A stretch of 64,000 bases of DNA from Symsagittifera roscoffensis (taxonomy: Eukaryota > Xenacoelomorpha > Acoela > Convolutidae). The notes beneath the pieces are model-generated. The model did not search any database and had not been told where the DNA came from. It worked only from the letters and a program-made list of their open reading frames with translations. A program made the position numbers and the translations under genes. Position 1 is the stretch's first letter. Each line of letters opens with the position of its first letter. The stretch spans positions 47,323,785-47,387,784 of the forward strand of contig NC_087068.1 in the NCBI RefSeq assembly GCF_963678635.1. The letters run 5' to 3'. Positions 40,813-51,888 of this stretch are shown here, one piece after another.

Positions 40813-42296
40813 TGGCTGCCGACCCGTCTTCGCTTACAGTGAACGTTTCCTCGTCTCCGCCTGCAATGGCGTTCGATCTTGCCGATAAGATCAACCGTCT
40901 CACGCTAGCTAGAACCAAACTTGAAAAAGAGTTAGATATAAATCATGAATACTTGAGGCCATTGAAAGGAAAGACCGCACTGTTAAAATAAAAAAACGGC
41001 TTCAAAGTTGAAAAGAATGCTCGGAAAAAGCCGTCTCCAAAAATGAAGAAATCCTGTTTTAACATAACGAGAATCCGCCAAAGCAGCATTGGAACATTCG
41101 TTAGAGCTTTTAACCCACAAAAACGATGAAATCCTAACTAAATCCCGAGAGTATCATGACACTAAACAGACCCTCAGCCACTTTGAAAGATTTAAATCAC
41201 GAAGCTCTGCAACCACATCACACAAAAGTCATACAGAATCTTCTAAGTTTTTGTGTGCGTCAGTGAATTCAAAATTGCAACCTTGCGCTTTGAAGAAATA
41301 GAGCGACAAAATGAAGCTAAATTTCGCTTGAAACAGCAGAAAAATCTATTAGAACTGGAAGAGTTGGCTGAAGAAAATCGAGTTAAAGTGTCCGAAGCTA
41401 CTTCTTGACGACATGCGATTCTTGACGACATGAAAGAGAAGTCAACTCGATAGACTTGCCCGAGGAGAGTCTTACCGGAAGTAAAAGGACAGAAAGCTGG
41501 GTGAACAAAACAACCGAAGAAGTTCAGTCTGCACGAAAAACCGAACCGTCACCGAGTGCTGCTGGTTTTAAACTGTTCCCCGTTAACCCGGTTAACCAAT
41601 CTTTCCAAACGGCGATATCTGTCTCGACTAGTCAATTGGATGAAGATAAAAAAAAATCAGAAGTCCTTTGCAACCCAGATCTGAAAAAAAATGTAATCGA
41701 AAAAAAACACTCAATACATTCCGAATCTTCCGCAAACGTCTAATAAATCTACTGTGCTAACCCTTGGTTTCATTCAAAGCGCGCAAATTAGCCAGAGTCA
41801 AACTTTAGCTCTACCGTCGTCTAAAGTCATAGTTAGAAACGTGCCAGACTCGACTTTCGATTAGACGAATTCAAACTTTTCATTAACCAGTGGTGGAACC
41901 GTCTTCTACCAACCGGAGTCTTGTAACGTTGATGACAACAATCACGTTGATCAAAATAAGCCACCCTACCCGTCAATTAACGAAAAAAAATCTCGAACTA
42001 TCGAAGACCTCGCTGAGATTATTATCATGAACCAGAATCCGCTACCAGAATCGAAATTGTCTCAATACAACGATGATCGTTTACATTGGCATGATTGGTT
42101 CGGCCAGTTTGTAAGCGCTGTCGACTTCTCCCGTTTGAGTGATGACGTCAAGTTGACATACTTGAAAACTCTTGTGACTTGGAAAGCCAAAAATGCCGTC
42201 GCCGAATTTGCGTATTCCGGTGTTTTGTATAAAGATGCCTTGAACACTCTTATTCGGAAATTTGGCCAGCCACAAACGGTAGTTAATGCTCAGTGA
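40812..42296 (+). pseudogene. BEL2 gag (broken)
   Basis: The ATG at 40812 (MAADPSSLTVNVSSSPP) starts the same N-terminal segment as in BEL1. Frames at 41089-41301, 41456-41743 and 42027-42296 follow with frameshifts between them. The last carries the DUF1759-like core (LPESKLSQYNDDRLHWHDW ... LIRKFGQPQTV) and ends at a TGA. Confidence 0.7.
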
Positions 42297-42435
42297 AAAG
42301 GAGTTTACCAACCATCTTTGCTCCATTTCAATGACTGCCTGATAGAAAAGGCAGAGGCGCATGAGCGAATACGCGTTAACGCTCCCAAGAATCGAAGTCG
42401 GGAAAAACAGGCCAATGCTGGCCCTTCTAAAACTT

Positions 42436-43600
42436 TCATTCGCGTTGGCGTCTACTAGATCAACTCACTGCAACTGAACAGATACACCACGTTTCTACAA
42501 CTAGACAGCTCAGACAAACCCCATCACAAGTCTGGCCTGAGATCTATTGGCCCCAGCACCTGACAGATAAAATTTCCTGATCTACTCAATGATCCAAGAC
42601 TGACTGAACTTCCGCTTCTATTTCTCGATAGGTTGAATGACAATATGCCGCTGTGAATTTCATTAAGCTTAAGCTTTCCTATGAGGCTACTCTAGATGAC
42701 ATGTACAATTGATCTGGGGAAAGCTGTGCATCTAATTGCCGTGCTTATCTGGCCAGCATGTTGATTTCATAGCTCATGGCCGCCCCGATGTTTATGAAGC
42801 ACTTACTCGCAGCAAAATAAGCTACCACAACTACTACCTTTTAGGTCCCTCCAGAGCTGCTTGATTTGATGGATCCCATCAGGAGTTTGCACCACTTCTA
42901 CAACAATGATGCGATGGTGGTTGCCGTATTCGCTACGAAAAAAATCGTAATGACGCTGCACAGGTTTCAGATTGCATCCAGAAATGGCGGGCTTTAGTTG
43001 GCATATTGGCTCACAATCTCATCAGACAAACAGTTTAATTGCGTTTCTTTGACATTAATCGCTTGGTTGGTCGCATGGACTTCAAAGAACGTTTTTTAGA
43101 GTAGCTGCTCCACTTCTCTTTGACATGTGAAAAAAACTCAAAAGAGGAAGTATCGAAACACCTGGTCCAGTCATAAAAAGGAGTGATTCCCAATGGTGAC
43201 GTTCCAACGAGTTCGAAAAAAAACATGTTGCGTTTACTCCTGTTTACAACGACCGAGGCGTCGCTTAATCTACAACCGACGCTGCCCTGAGCACAAAAAT
43301 TTTTTGCTTTCTGCTAGATTTGTTCTAACCACCGCAAAACAATTGCACTGCTGTGCGCTTTTTAAAAATAAGTTTACTAAATAATTACCACCAACACAAG
43401 TGGTTTTTTATTACAGACACTCATAAAGATGTGGAAGTTAAAGAACAGGAATTAGAGGCCTAACTTGCCGCAAAAATAAAAGACATTGTTCATTTTTTCT
43501 GCAATCTCAATTTGAACATTTATCCCAATCCCACCGCAGAAAATCATAGATCCGCCTCTGCATCATCACCAGCAACATCTTAAGTTTGAATAAATTATTC
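42436..43600 (+). pseudogene. Decayed intronless coding stretch of unknown origin
   Basis: Reading + strand frames by eye gives protein-like segments broken by stops: LLFLDRLNDNMPL (about 42620), DVYEALTRSKISYHNYYLLG (about 42790), CIQKWRALVGILAHNLIRQ (about 42975) and, after a TAA, FFDINRLVGRMDFKERFLE (to about 43100), then LLHFSLTCEKNSKEEVSKHL and GDVPTSSKKKHVAFTPVYN. AATAAA stands at 43589-43594 past the last such segment. Hence a processed pseudogene or captured gene is plausible. I do not recognise the parent. Confidence 0.4.
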
Positions 43601-44465
43601 TGTTTAACGCCTCGTGAATTTAAGATAATTATTTCAATTCATCAAACTAAAAGTGTGTTTTTTCCGATCAATACTACATAGAAAGTTACGAAAAAAAATT
43701 ACAAATAGTTACAAAGTTACAAAAATAGAGTGAAAGGAAATAAGGCTTGTAGAGTTGTTTTCCGGCTAATTTGGACTACCTGAAACGAAACTTACAGGAG
43801 GTCAAAATATTCTGTTTTGTAATTTTTCTGCAAAATTTATGGAAAAAAAACCTCAAAAACCTCTATAGTTAGTTATCATGATAAAATTCTTTTAGTTGTG
43901 ATTTGTTTTCTGTAAAATTTCAAAATTTTTTCAGTGTCGGGATAGCTGAGTTGATTTTGCTATTTCGACTCATTGTTAGTGAAGACTTATATTTACTTTC
44001 AGACTGCCCAGGCTGTGGTTGATTTCATACAAATCCTTAGATTTCAAGAGTTTTTTCAAGATTTTTTGGCAAACTTTTCCTATTTTACAACAACTTCTTA
44101 CAATTTTTTGTTGGTCATTTTTATAGTGTTCAGTTGCTCCTGAGGCCAGTAAACTATAGAAGAACTCTTCTCATGATCCTTTTTTGGCTGATCTCCCATT
44201 CTTGTTGGCTATCCGATTTTTCACTGCAATTTAACATCAGCGTTTGATTAATATGATAAAAAGCCATCCTATACTCTGTGGATTTATCATCACAAACGAA
44301 TTAGAAGAAAGATTTCCATTTTTGGAAAGTTTCCATTTTTTAGGTGACAAACTTTTTTTGAGGGATTATCTTTTTTTCTATAGTTTTTTGCAATAATTAC
44401 TCTGGTCAGAACATTCTGCGCTACTGGTACGACAACCAGGATACCATTGTCCATTTTCTGTACAG
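43601..44465 (+). other. AT-rich sequence upstream of the first recognised host exon
   Basis: Probably intron of the host gene, because 44461-44465 (TACAG after a pyrimidine-rich tract) is a splice acceptor. No exon was found here. Confidence 0.45.
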
Positions 44466-44796
44466 TTGAACGAGCCACAACAGCGGCTGCTGCAAAAAGC
44501 ACACGACTTAATCGGCAAGCACTTCGGGGCAAAACTGGTCGGAAATCAGCTTGTGTTCGGCGATGATGTCGGAACAGCCGACGGAACCCGGAGTCGGACG
44601 TCGAGAGGACTTAGCGGGGGAGGAGGAGGTCCCGGTTCGGCAATCAGTGGGGGAGCAAGTGGGATCGTATTGAATGACGACGATGTGACCCTGGGGGAAA
44701 CTGGTAGTATGAGACCGGGTGTGGGAGGAGTTGGGAGATCACAGACCCCTTCGACAGTCGGCGGAGCCCCTTCATTTACCGGACCCCAACCTCCAA
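44466..44796 (+). CDS. Host gene, exon a (first recognised)
   Basis: The exon follows CTGTACAG and ends at CCAA|GTAAAT. It is read in the frame starting LNEPQQRLLQKAHDLIGKHF, and 331 bases leave one base over. Residues 1-35 look helical; residues 38-105 are Gly/Ser/Thr-rich and low in complexity, with acidic patches. The next exon accepts the leftover base exactly, which supports the model. The true 5' end of the gene must lie further upstream or outside the window. GC content is clearly higher than in the flanking introns. Protein family unknown. Confidence 0.65.
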
Positions 44797-45252
44797 GTAA
44801 ATATATTTCCTTAACCAATTAGATTCACTAGTTATAACTATAGTTGTAACACCGTAGTTTTCGGACAGTAGGCTTCATGTTGATTTCCAATATGAGGGGA
44901 AGCTGCCTGTCCATAACACAGGCATGAAATTTCTGGTTTTCGCAAGTTAAAATTTGTTACTAATGCGCAAATATGATACAGATGAGGTAAATTTTGGTTA
45001 CGGTATTCAATGCCAGGAGCTCAAAGTTCTGCGAATAAAATGCAAATCTCGACCCGGATTGTTAAAACAAACATTTTGATTAAATTTTGGCAAATTTGTG
45101 GGACAACTTATAAGTATCTTAAAAAGATGAACAAAGAGTTATTTTTTCTTAATTTGATTTTAAACGAATATCGTATTTTTTGCAAAAAAAGTAACAATTT
45201 TTGCAGAACTTTTTATTGTTTTTTTTACCTCAATTGCGCTATTTTTCTTCAG

Positions 45253-45370
45253 CTACTCTTCGTGACTTGTTTGGGCGAGAGAATAATCACCTGTTTGTGC
45301 CCCTGATTGCGGACATTTTGGAGCTGAGTGAGCGAAGTGTGGGGGAGATAGCGGACTGGGACTCATTCAG
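45253..45370 (+). CDS. Host gene, exon b
   Basis: The acceptor TTTTTCTTCAG and donor ATTCAG|GTATGA are clean. With one base carried in and two carried out, the frame reads TLRDLFGRENNHLFVPLIAD followed by ILELSERSVGEIADWDSF. This hydrophobic, helical 39-residue segment looks like the most ordered part of the visible protein. I could not name the domain. Confidence 0.7.
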
Positions 45371-45893
45371 GTATGAACTTCTAACAATAGGCCGATGTTC
45401 GAACCCCGACGCAAACTTTGTTGCTCTTCTTGTTCAAATTCAAAAAACTTTAAAAAAAAAACACTTATTTTTTAAATAATTTATCAACGATGATACAAAA
45501 AAAAACAAATGAAATCAAATTAGAATTCTATAATTTGCGAAATTCATCAAAGCGAAATAATTGAGTCAAGTTATTTTAACTGCTCTATTGAGCAAAGTTT
45601 TTTGGAATAAACTTAGTAATATGAGCTATAGTTAAAATAAGAAGGATTTTGATGGGGGTGGTTGCTTTCTCTCTAGGGATTCGACCCCCTCACCAACCAA
45701 AGGGGTCTCCCGTTAGTATTATTTTATGACAACCATTTTTGGCGAACAAATCTAAGTTTTTTCGGCGACTAAATCTAAAAGTGTTCTCTGAGCGCTCGGC
45801 AAACAAAAATTTTGTCGACCTAAAAAATTTTCAAAAGTTTTATTCTCTGTCCTTTAAAATTTTCAAAGAAAAAAACGTTTGATTTTTGTGCAG

Positions 45894-45958
45894 TAATCAG
45901 CATTTGGGAATGGACACTGTGAGTGCCAGGAGCAACCAGTACATGGCAGACCAACAAG
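45894..45958 (+). CDS. Host gene, exon c
   Basis: A 65-base exon between TTTGTGCAG and CAACAAG|GTAAAC. In the carried phase it reads NQHLGMDTVSARSNQYMADQ. It is too short for an ORF scan but is fixed by phase agreement on both sides. Confidence 0.6.
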
Positions 45959-48854
45959 GTAAACTGATCTACTTTTCCAGAAACTTCTTCCAGTTGACAC
46001 GGCCATTTGCACAATTTGAAATGCAATCTGATTGCGCGATTAATTGTAATTAAACAAGGATAGCCGGTTGCTGTGCAAGTAGCACAGAATGAGCCGACCA
46101 TTAAATAAAATTTAAAGAAGTTTTTTCTTCTCTTCAAACTAGTGTCGTTTTTAAAGAATTAGGCAAGATCGACAGCATTTTTTTCCCAAAAAATGAATAC
46201 CAATTCAGAAAATGGCAGTAAAATTTTGGAAAAAGATTTTTTAATTTTTTTTGTTTCTTACAACAATTTAAAAACTTTTTAATGCCAAATAAGCGCTGCC
46301 TGAAACATCCGAAACTAATTTTGTCTGTAGTCAAATCAAGTTTTGTGAGCCGAAAAGTCTAAAAAAAATTCCATGTAACGAATATTACCCCATCGCGTTA
46401 CTCGCTCGAAATTAGACTTAATCTCAAAAATTTTGAAACCAATTTGTATTCGGGGGAACTTTGTATTCGGGTGTATGTTGTTTTTTTTTCTTCATTTTTT
46501 GTTTTTCACGCAAACTACGCCCAGTATTTTATTTTTTTTTCACATTTTATGTTTTTTTTTACACATAATCATCGGAATATATCATTTCGAAACCCTTTCA
46601 AAATCGAAACGAATGATGTTTTAAAAATTTCAAAAAACCAATCGAGAAAATTGGTTTCGAAACTTCTTGCAATAGGTACACGAAGTTTCCATATTCAAAA
46701 AATGGCCTTGAATTGCAGAAAAAGAGGTTTGCCCAACAAAAACGCGCGGTCTGGAATGTTGGAAAATAATACTCGAACAGACAAGAATGCTCAAATCAGG
46801 GCGAAGCCCGGAATTTTTCGACTGTCTTTTATGGTATATTGAGCATTAATAACATGAAAAAGTTAATGCAATAAAATAAAAAGAAAACTTTTTATATAAA
46901 AATTTCTATAAAATTTGAGATTTTTTTGAGAAAATCATCCCGCCATAGAAAGTACAAAGTGATAGATTTCGCCCCTAGTATTATATCAAATATGGCAAAT
47001 AAGCTTCTTTCAGCCAATTTGGGACAATTTCTGAGACGGATTAAATCTCTCCGCTTACGCGTTAACAGCGCGAAATATATCGCGCGTTAATTGTCCCAAA
47101 TTGACCGAAATGGCAATCTTTCATTTCATCAATCTCCCCATAATCCCCATAACATTAAGAAAAATGATCACAAGTAGATTACCTTTCCAAGGTTAAGCTC
47201 AGGCCAACACTACCTTTTGAATGATTTAAAAAATATTCCGTCAAAAATGGCTAGTTTAAAAGTCGAAATTTGTCTGAAGAAAAAAACCCACCCCGAGCAC
47301 AAACCTTTCGTTATTTTCGTTACGAAAGGCGGAGCAACACGACAACTCGTATATCAGGTCAATGCCCTGTATGTTCCGACTGTCCCTTAACTCATATCGA
47401 TTAGTTATTGGGAAAAGAAAATTTTGAAAACCTGTAGAATTTGGACCAAATCAAAGTGTAAAGTTTTGAGTCGTAAGAAATTAATATGACCAATTAGCTA
47501 GCCTCAATTCAATTTGTAACAATTTTGTTGTGCGAGATAATTCGCCACGCATAAAAAGTTTGCGTTTGGCTCTCAGCATTATGAATAAAATTTTCAAGGC
47601 GCGCATAATCTAGTCCAGAACAATGCCAATTTGACAATTTTCAAACCCTCAGAATTTTACAAAAGTTGATCGGAGATGGAATATCTTTTTATGTTTGAAC
47701 TCAAGAGTCAATAATCTTCAATGAGGTATAAGAAAAATTGCTGAAAACTATTTCGATCGGCGTAAATTGACTGAATAAAAAAAAGCACACCGATCATAAT
47801 CACTCCGTTTTATTCGAAAAAAGCTGTTAATTCAGACTCGAATTGACTCCACTGGTTTCTAGGTTGTTTGCACTACCTGTGGCTGCTATAGACAAGGTGA
47901 GGGCAATGAAGTCAAGAGCAAAGAAGGAATATATAATGATATAAAGTAATTCAATTGACGAATAGGACAAAAATGGAAAAAATGATTCGTAAGAAGTCAC
48001 TTGTACTAAGCAATCCTTTGTAACCAACTTATCGTACGAGTGACTTAGCAAAAAAATATACTCTGGGCTGTGGATGTGCTATAAATAAACCAACCAACAG
48101 TTTTTATAAAAAGTTTCCTCTTCCGTGCAATTCCCCACTTCTCCCATGAGAAAGCGGGGAATTTCTCACAAAAAATCGAATAGAGAGTGAACCCCAAATT
48201 TGGGAAGCAAGTCATGAAAATCTCATGTCATTGGGAAGTCAGTCACAAAAGAAACAATGCGGCAAACTTACAAGATTTTCCGCTTCGTTTTGCGGCAAAA
48301 TCCGTAATGTTTGAAACTCGAGGTTGCTCGTTGAAAGCAAAACCGACTGAACTTGCGCGCTTCCTGCGCTCGTCTGTAAGGAATGCGGAAGAAGCTAATG
48401 ATTGACTAATATGTGAAAAAACTAATAGCAAACGAGCTAATCGTTGAAGTAAGAATATAGGGCTCAAGTGTTGGTAACTTTTCATTCGATCAGTGGCAGC
48501 TAAATTGAATCACTAAAAAAACTGTGTCTCAAGCACAATTTGAGAAGTATTACAAACGCTCTTTTCGAAATAATTGGAAGTTTTGATTAATGTGAAAATA
48601 GTTTTATAATGGTCATGAATACGTATATATTGGCTAGGAATTTATTCCGCGGGCAAAACACTTTTCGTTGGCTAAGCTAAAATTTTATTTCAAAAACTAA
48701 TATTAAAATGAAACCTTGAGATGCTTTATTTTTAATGGTACCCAAATTTTCCCTTTTTTATTCCTAGCAAATGCTTTCTTGTAAATGTCTAATAAAAATC
48801 TCTCAAAAATTCAAGTTCGAAGTTGTTCTATTGAGAAATGAGAGTTATGTTTAG
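45959..48854 (+). other. Large intron of the host gene
   Basis: The interval of 2.9 kb between exons c and d is AT-rich with T-runs (about 46480-46560), an 89-base inverted repeat at 47015-47103 and a short hairpin AATTCCCC/GGGGAATT at about 48129-48172. Open frames such as 46444-46842 are low-complexity and not credible. Confidence 0.5.
47015..47103. repeat. Perfect 15-bp inverted repeat around a GC-rich centre
   Basis: CAATTTGGGACAATT (47015-47029) and AATTGTCCCAAATTG (47089-47103) are exact reverse complements. The interior has a second pair, GCGCGA/TCGCGC. It may be a small MITE or a structured intron element. Confidence 0.65.
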
Positions 48855-48986
48855 GCCAGCTGAACCGGTTCCTGGCCATCCCTGGCAAGGCCTACTCCAG
48901 ATACTCCAACATGTCCTCCCTCTCTGTGAATTCGGATAAACTCGACGCCCAAACTGCCTCCTCCAAATACTCCGCATTCGCCGAAG
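48855..48986 (+). CDS. Host gene, exon d
   Basis: Acceptor ATGTTTAG, donor GCCGAAG|GTAAAT, 132 bases, phase 1 at both ends. It reads QLNRFLAIPGKAYSRYSNMS and then a Ser-rich stretch ending SSKYSAFAEG. The start (Asn-x-Phe-Leu ... Pro-Gly) resembles the start of exon e. Confidence 0.65.
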
Positions 48987-49473
48987 GTAAATCACGCAGG
49001 CGAGGCTCTAAGGGCATGTCTCAAAATTCATTGATCAAATTTTGACTTTTTAAGTAAAAGTACATATGTTTTTGAACAAAAAAATGTTAAAACCAGCCCT
49101 CTTTCTATAAATAGCATTTTAACGAAGTGCGCTGCAAACCCCTCTTCTTTAAAGCACCGCTTCCAAAATTGAGGGGGATTTGGTCTCCGAAAAAAAATAG
49201 ACTAGGGAGACAAAAAAAACTTCATGATTGTTACTGGTAATAATTATCGATGGTAGGCCAACATGCCGAAGGGCCAACAAACCGAAAATAGGATTACCAT
49301 TCAAACAAGCCAAAATTAAAGTTGTTATGCAACATAACAACAGATTGTCATTATTGTTATGCAATTGTTACGTATTTCTGGTGTAATTTAAGATTTTTTG
49401 ATGCAATTTCGGCTTCAAGATAAGGCGGTTTGTTGATTATCCGCCTAATTAACGTGATATATGTGTTGTGCAG

Positions 49474-49611
49474 ATCTCATCAACCAGTTCCTGCCTGGAC
49501 CTGAGAGGTCAGTGTCGGGTGCCTCCTCCAAGTTCGACACCATCTCCTCAGCCAGAGTGGAGGAGCTGCACTCCCCAGATCCAAACTGCAACACACACCA
49601 GTACCATAAAC
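49474..49611 (+). CDS. Host gene, exon e
   Basis: Acceptor TGTTGTGCAG; the donor AAAC|GTACAT is weak but keeps the phase; 138 bases, phase 1 at both ends. It reads LINQFLPGPERSVSGASSKF and ends LHSPDPNCNTHQYHK. The C-terminal pattern LH-x-P-x2-N-C-x4-YHK is repeated in exon f. If the donor is not used, the frame would end at a TAA near 49643. Confidence 0.6.
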
Positions 49612-50062
49612 GTACATCGTACATTTTCTTTCCATACAATTAAATTTTTCAAGATTAAAAGCAAAAAAAAACAATTTTTGCTTTCGTGATAGCATAGCTG
49701 CTGTTAAAATTCAATACAATCATGACAAAAATCGCTCAAAAACGCTCAAACTGCTCACTTTGAAGCAAGAATTTGAGCGTAGTCGGCTATGAAAAACGCT
49801 CAAATTGGTCGAATCTTGCTTGAGAATAGACACAAAGTCTCGTTCCGGATCGGGTACCCATGTCCATTTCATTGTTTCAGTGAAATGATATAATTGCTTT
49901 ATTAACACATACATGGTGGCCGCTCGAAATATATCCTTGAGCTTAAAAAACTTACAAAACTTAATTTTTTTAATAGTTATCAAAAATTTGAGGTTTGTTT
50001 GACTTAGCTGACAAACCTTTCCTAAGTTACCAAAACTGTCAATCCTTATTTTTTTATTGCAG

Positions 50063-50220
50063 ATTGTCTGGACAATGAGCCAGAGCGCAGTTTCCGCAGT
50101 GCGTATGCTCCGAGCAGTCGGAACACACGAACAGTGGCAGACCCGACCTACATTGACCAGCTGCATGACCCATCTGAGAACTGCGACAAGGAAAAATACC
50201 ATAAAGGCAGATCGAATTAA
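50063..50220 (+). CDS. Host gene, terminal exon f
   Basis: Acceptor TTTTTATTGCAG. In the carried phase the exon reads DNEPERSFRSAYAPSSRN ... LHDPSENCDKEKYHKGRSN and stops at TAA 50218-50220. It shares PERS-x-x-S/A and the LH-x-P-x2-NC-x4-YHK ending with exon e. No AATAAA is obvious before the MITE at 50503. Confidence 0.65.
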
Positions 50221-50502
50221 ATTGTTATACAAACTCTTATACACTTAATTTGATAAGGTGTACCCAAAAACGTTACGGTGGGCCCCCAATTTTTAACAGT
50301 TGTCTGTGGCGTAGAAGTTTTCGGCAATGTACGTCCTTTGAATTTTTTCAGAGACCCCAGAATATCAGAATATTGATCTGGTCGACCTAATAGTTCCGTC
50401 ATTTTTTTGAACCCACTCAAGATAACTGTAAATTGGATATCATCTGAATTAGAGTCCGTAAAACCTCTCAAAAGTGGTCCGTGTACTTAGGGCTGTACTT
50501 TT

Positions 50503-50635
50503 CTCGGCTCTTTTCCAGTCCCCCCCCCCCACCTTTCAAAATACCGAGTTTTATGTTTGTTTTACGTGTTATTACGGCTAAATGCGTGATGTTACGCTGT
50601 AAAGTATGAAAAACAAATCTGTTCACACCTAACTC
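50503..50635. mobile_element. MITE-like repeat, family A (copy 3)
   Basis: It starts GGCTCTTTTCCAGTCC with a C-run at about 50520. The core ACCGAGTTTTATGTTTG ... CGGCTAAATGCGTGATG is nearly identical to 1086-1180. It ends in AAATCTGTTCACA, after which unrelated (E2-like) sequence begins. Confidence 0.6.
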
Positions 50636-50724
50636 ATCTGGTGCGACCATAAGTCTCGAACAAGACCTTATTAGATTAGAATTAACCAAGAATAGATTAG
50701 AAATTAGACAAAAACATTTACAAA

Positions 50725-50958
50725 ATGTTATACGACAATAATTTAATTGAAATGTCTCTCCGACTCAATAGATCAGAGCCAATATTCCGAACCATAATAG
50801 AACTACCCGGAATTGGAAGAAGACATCGAACCAAAGACGACATACGACAAAGTAGAAACTTGCCGTATAGTTATATGATAGTTCGGCAAAAGCCAGAACA
50901 AACTTTTATATTTCGAATACTACTTGCAATGAATTTAGATTTCCATTTGCAAACATAA
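50725..50958 (+). CDS. Small ORF near the left end of E2 (uncertain)
   Basis: A 77-codon frame (SLRLNRSEPIFRTIIELPGI, then a basic RRHRTKDD patch). Its codon usage is A-ending like the rest of E2. Just before it, at about 50640-50740, another frame reads LEQDLIRLELTKNRLEIRQK, so the two may be pieces of one helical protein. It could also be part of an LTR or unrelated. No family recognised. Confidence 0.3.
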   Translation: MLYDNNLIEMSLRLNRSEPIFRTIIELPGIGRRHRTKDDIRQSRNLPYSYMIVRQKPEQTFIFRILLAMNLDFHLQT

Positions 50959-51888
50959 AACCTTGAAGCTAATCTTCAAAATCATTTCAGGCGCTAAACA
51001 AAATTAATATTATACAATAACGATTGATAAAAAGATCTAAGATCGTTTTCTTAAAATTCTGCAGTATTATACAAAACATGTTTGAAAAATATTTATTGGA
51101 AAATAAAAATAAAAATTAGTAGCATGACAATAAATGGTTAGTAATCATAAATCATCCTGTTGTTCCAGCTTCATCACCTAAAACATAACAGCAATCATAA
51201 ACCCACTAATATCATCAAAACACTAAATCTTTCCTTTACACAAACTTAAAACTTTATTAAAATTTAAAGTCACTTAATTTTAAAACCAGATCATCAAGGC
51301 TTATCCTTGGATCTTAAATCATTTTCTACTTAATTAAATTTTAAACTTGATCATCAAGGCTTATCCTTGGATCAAACAGAACAAATTTGTTCTCCCCCAC
51401 CCACTTAATTAGTGTCTAACGACCTCAAACGTCGATTCACTACCCAACCCTTTCTAAAGACCCAAGACTAATAGAAATTTTTAAACAAAACTAATCATTC
51501 AAATTAGGATAAACAGTGAAGAACTTCGGTTATTCATCCTTCACTTGACCCCCCCTCTTACCAAACCCAGGATAAATCTTAGACTTAGTAAGTTTAAAAT
51601 AGTACCTAACGAACTACTCGCGTTCTAATTATACCTGAACCTTGTGGATCGATTTACTATTCTCCAACCCTTGAACACAATCACTCCCTTAAGTAAGATT
51701 AAGTAAGTTAACACCTTAGCTTATACTAGTCACGAGAAAGTAAAAATCATTCTTCGGAATCGATATACTTTTCTCTCCAACCCTGAACAAAAAGACCCAG
51801 GTTAAGCTAACCAAAAAATCGTAAGAACTAACAGTTTAAGAAAATAGAAATCATTTAACAACCTTTTGCATCCGTCATCCTAAACCTT
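50959..51888 (+). other. E2 leader region with repeated elements
   Basis: No ORF of note. It contains the duplicated hairpin (51289-51373), a perfect AGTGAAG/CTTCACT hairpin at about 51515-51545, and three similar words TCGAT(T/A)(T/C)ACT ... CCAACCCT near 51431, 51650 and 51760. The LTR end and primer-binding site should be here, but I could not recognise them without the 3' LTR. Confidence 0.5.
51289..51373 (+). repeat. Duplicated hairpin in the E2 leader
   Basis: A 25-base word occurs exactly twice, at 51289-51313 and 51349-51373, 60 bases apart. Each copy can fold (GATC, CAAGG / CCTTG, GATC, with a 2-base bulge and a loop CTTAT). Paired hairpins in a retroelement leader recall packaging or dimerisation sites; this is an inference from position and shape. 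Confidence 0.6.

Larger units (their letters stand above)
38697..42435 (+). mobile_element. BEL2: truncated BEL/Pao element, same family as BEL1
   Basis: It starts with the LTR signature TGTTACCGCGGTTAACTATG and parallels BEL1 4606-8740 through LTR, leader, hairpins and gag. It stops at about 42435, where BEL1 would continue into the zinc knuckles. It lies in the same orientation as BEL1. Its gag is broken by stops and deletions. Confidence 0.8.

Noticed and set aside
46433-46842. ORFs rich in Phe and Leu in the host intron
   Set aside because: They come from T-runs in intronic DNA, lack start context and any domain, and are bracketed by exons with matching phases.
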